The notes beneath the pieces were generated by a model. It was not told the DNA's origin. It did not search any database and saw only the letters and a list, made by a program, of their open reading frames with translations. Below are positions 39,769 to 41,296 of a stretch of 41,296 bases of DNA, piece by piece; position 1 is the stretch's first letter; each line of letters opens with the position of its first letter. A program made the position numbers and the translations under genes. Origin of the DNA: Clostridia bacterium. GTDB taxonomy: Bacteria; Bacillota; Peptococcia; DRI-13; SV3-B141. The DNA lies in assembly GCA_018433015.1 (NCBI GenBank), contig JAHDSB010000001.1, forward strand, positions 1 through 41,296, read 5' to 3'.

Positions 39769-40488
39769 TCAATGGAGCCCGTCAATTATTTTTACTAATT
39801 CCTCATCAGTAATGTTCCGGGAGAGTATTGTATACTTAATGGATGAATCTAACCATGAATATTGGATGCTATTACCATTTTTGATTTTTGTATACGAGAT
39901 ATTATCTAACAAAATATTTTCTACTTCATTATTTTTTGGTATATACATAACTATATTTTCGTTAGAATTAACATAATTTTGGTCAATAATTATGTATGTA
40001 TCCTCTTTTTTATAAGTAAACGTTATGCTGGATTTAGGATATGCACTAACATGAACAGTAATTTCAGGTTCAATCTGTAATATAGCAGGTATGTACTGTG
40101 GTACTCTTACTGCAAAGCTAAGTAAATTTCGCGCTTGATCAATATTAATATCTTTATAAACTCCCGGTTCAGTATTAGCTGTACGAATTTCGTTGATGAC
40201 TGCATTTTCTTCATTGGATTTTTCTAAAAAATTAAAAATAGTATTTTTAAATGCGGTAACTTGTGATGGGAACAAGGTAAAGAGACAAATTACACTGGCT
40301 ACAGTTACGGTTACGGCAGTTTTGAGAAATTTCTTTACTCTTTTTGCCCGCTCGGCTTTTTGCTCTTCCCTTAGTCTAAGCTCGAACTCCTGCCATTTTT
40401 CTTCAATATCGATCGGTAGGGGAGCTTCGATCATACTTTTTAGATTATGGGAAATTACTTCATCCAAGTAATCGTAATCTTTTTTCAT
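39769..40488 (-). CDS. Anti-sigma factor with DUF4367-like domain
   Basis: A 239-residue membrane protein. The N-terminal ~50 residues are charged and cytoplasmic, one membrane helix lies at ~53-71 (FLKTAVTVTVASVICLFTLF), and the outer part contains a DUF4367-like domain (~115-239; SFAVRVPQYIP, ITFTYKKEDTYIIID, YSWLDSSIKYTILS). Such proteins follow ECF sigma genes in Firmicutes and hold the sigma factor at the membrane. Its ATG overlaps the stop of the sigma gene by four bases (ATGA), supporting a functional pair. The signal that releases the sigma factor is unknown. Confidence 0.85.
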   Translation of the reverse strand: MKKDYDYLDEVISHNLKSMIEAPLPIDIEEKWQEFELRLREEQKAERAKRVKKFLKTAVTVTVASVICLFTLFPSQVTAFKNTIFNFLEKSNEENAVINEIRTANTEPGVYKDINIDQARNLLSFAVRVPQYIPAILQIEPEITVHVSAYPKSSITFTYKKEDTYIIIDQNYVNSNENIVMYIPKNNEVENILLDNISYTKIKNGNSIQYSWLDSSIKYTILSRNITDEELVKIIDGLH

Positions 40489-41027
40489 TTTATTCCCGTC
40501 CTTACTTGGTGATGTTCACTATTGGCAGTTGTTAGTATTTTTGCCAGATACTTTTTTGCCCGATATAATGAGGACTTTACGGTGCCTACAGGTATTTCTA
40601 AGGTTTCAGCTATCTCCTGCTCCGTAAGCTCCCAATAATATTTTAAGATGATGATTTGGCTTTGTAGAGGTTTTAGTTTATTGATAGCGGTACGTAATTC
40701 TCTATTCAATTCTTTTTGTTCTAATATTTCCTCCGGATCTACCATATTTTTTGACACATTTACAAATAAGTCTAATACATCATCTTTTTCCACGTAGAGT
40801 ATTTTTTTGTTTCGATTATATAAGTTTAAAGAATATTTAGCAGCAATAGAAGCTATCCAGGACCCAAATTTTGTAGGATCTTTTAAAGTATCAATTTTTT
40901 TATAGGCGTTTATAAAAGATTCTTGGGTGGCTTCTTCGGCTAAGGAGGGATTTTTGAGAATCATTAGGCACGTATTATAAACCTTTTTATAATATGTGCC
41001 GTATAAGAATTTAAACGATAAGTCCAT
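40485..41027 (-). CDS. ECF-family RNA polymerase sigma factor
   Basis: A 180-residue sigma-70 factor of the extracytoplasmic-function group. Region 2 reads AEEATQESFINAYKKIDTL and FGSWIASIAAKYSLNLY; region 4 reads LKPLQSQIIILKYYWELTEQ and AETLEIPVGTVKSSLYRAKK. There is no region 3, as usual. It is followed, with a four-base overlap, by its probable membrane anti-sigma factor. GGTGAT about eight bases before the ATG is a weak ribosome binding site. I searched the upstream bases for an AAC/CGT autoregulated promoter and found no convincing one. Confidence 0.93.
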   Translation of the reverse strand: MDLSFKFLYGTYYKKVYNTCLMILKNPSLAEEATQESFINAYKKIDTLKDPTKFGSWIASIAAKYSLNLYNRNKKILYVEKDDVLDLFVNVSKNMVDPEEILEQKELNRELRTAINKLKPLQSQIIILKYYWELTEQEIAETLEIPVGTVKSSLYRAKKYLAKILTTANSEHHQVRTGIK

Positions 41028-41150
41028 TCAACATCACCAATTTTATGATTTTATAATAACTTCTACGTTTGGTGATATTTCCCTTTACAAAATCATACAA
41101 AATAAGCTATATTTCTATAAAATTATTTAAAATTTTCTTTTCCTTGAAGT

Positions 41151-41207
41151 AAAAGGGGGCTGTTGCACAATGGACTGAATAGTCCAATGTGTAACAAGCC
41201 CCTTTTT
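41151..41207. terminator. Long imperfect hairpin upstream of the sigma gene
   Basis: A long interrupted stem: AAAAGGGG, GTT, CACA and TGGACT pair in order with AGTCCA, TGTG, AAC and CCCCTTTT around a GAAT loop. T-runs lie on both strands, so it can terminate in either direction. No gene in the window ends right before it on the plus strand. Confidence 0.65.
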
Positions 41208-41224
41208 GTTATACTCATAAATAG

Positions 41225-41247
41225 AAAAACGGGTCCCGAAGGACCCG
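41225..41247 (-). terminator. Minus-strand terminator of a gene beyond the window
   Basis: Read on the minus strand, CGGGTCC-TTCG-GGACCCG followed by TTTTT, a classic UUCG-capped terminator. It implies a minus-strand gene ending to the right of the window. Confidence 0.82.
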
Positions 41248-41296
41248 GCAATCCAGTATAATTAAGTTATGTCAACAACAAAACTATACAATAAAA

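Noticed and set aside
41031-41076. Inverted pair ATCACCAA/TTGGTGAT upstream of the sigma gene as an operator
   Set aside because: One arm coincides with the ribosome binding site and the arms are about 28 bases apart; chance is a sufficient explanation.
41151-41247. Insertion-sequence end formed by the two adjacent hairpins
   Set aside because: No transposase fragment or target duplication is visible; both structures have T-tracts and read as terminators.

Overview
The window looks like a chromosomal segment of an anaerobic, low-GC Firmicute of the Clostridia, possibly Peptococcaceae-like. This is inferred from the AT-rich composition, strong AGGAGG-type ribosome binding sites with many GTG and TTG starts, S-layer homology (SLH) domains, a 2-oxoacid:ferredoxin oxidoreductase subunit, TAXI-type TRAP transport, a sigma-54 activator and BlaI/M56 regulation. 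I found no rRNA, tRNA, CRISPR array, phage gene or insertion sequence. The species cannot be named from the sequence alone.

Region 1 (1-6571) is an organic-acid uptake and oxidation cluster. It holds the end of a 2-oxoacid:ferredoxin oxidoreductase gamma subunit, an Ldh2-type dehydrogenase, a SerA-type 2-hydroxyacid dehydrogenase, a TAXI binding lipoprotein and a fused TRAP permease. After a terminator comes a second, unpartnered TAXI lipoprotein. A minus-strand BceB-like permease without its ATPase follows (6578-8545).

Region 2 (8826-22200) is one tight nine-gene plus-strand operon. It opens with a DUF4430 (transcobalamin C-terminal-like) lipoprotein and closes with an SLH-anchored prenyltransferase-repeat (alpha/alpha-barrel) protein. 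Between them are three membrane proteins, a MoxR AAA+ ATPase, a DUF58 protein and two von Willebrand factor A (vWA) membrane proteins. The outer two genes resemble the two halves of intrinsic factor/transcobalamin. A cobalamin riboswitch with an intrinsic terminator lies just downstream (22262-22551) and leads directly into a stand-alone LytTR regulator. This combination is the best candidate in the window for an undescribed system: surface cobalamin or corrinoid capture, an AAA+/vWA envelope machine and a B12-controlled regulator.

Region 3 (22952-27174) holds a BlaI-type repressor with paired operators, an M56 membrane protease fused to an M23 peptidase, and a LysR regulator divergent from an LrgA/LrgB (CidA/CidB) pair.

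Region 4 (27270-37628) is a catabolic cluster. A sigma-54 activator is divergent from a clear -24/-12 promoter. Downstream are a 2-hydroxyacid dehydrogenase, NhaC and AbgT transporters, two M20 amidohydrolases and a PatB/MalY-type aminotransferase or C-S lyase. The set suggests uptake and deacylation of an N-acyl or N-aroyl amino acid.

Region 5 (37628-41296) has a stand-alone condensation/acyltransferase-fold enzyme, a small secreted protein, and a minus-strand ECF sigma/anti-sigma pair. It ends with two terminators, the last serving a minus-strand gene beyond the window.
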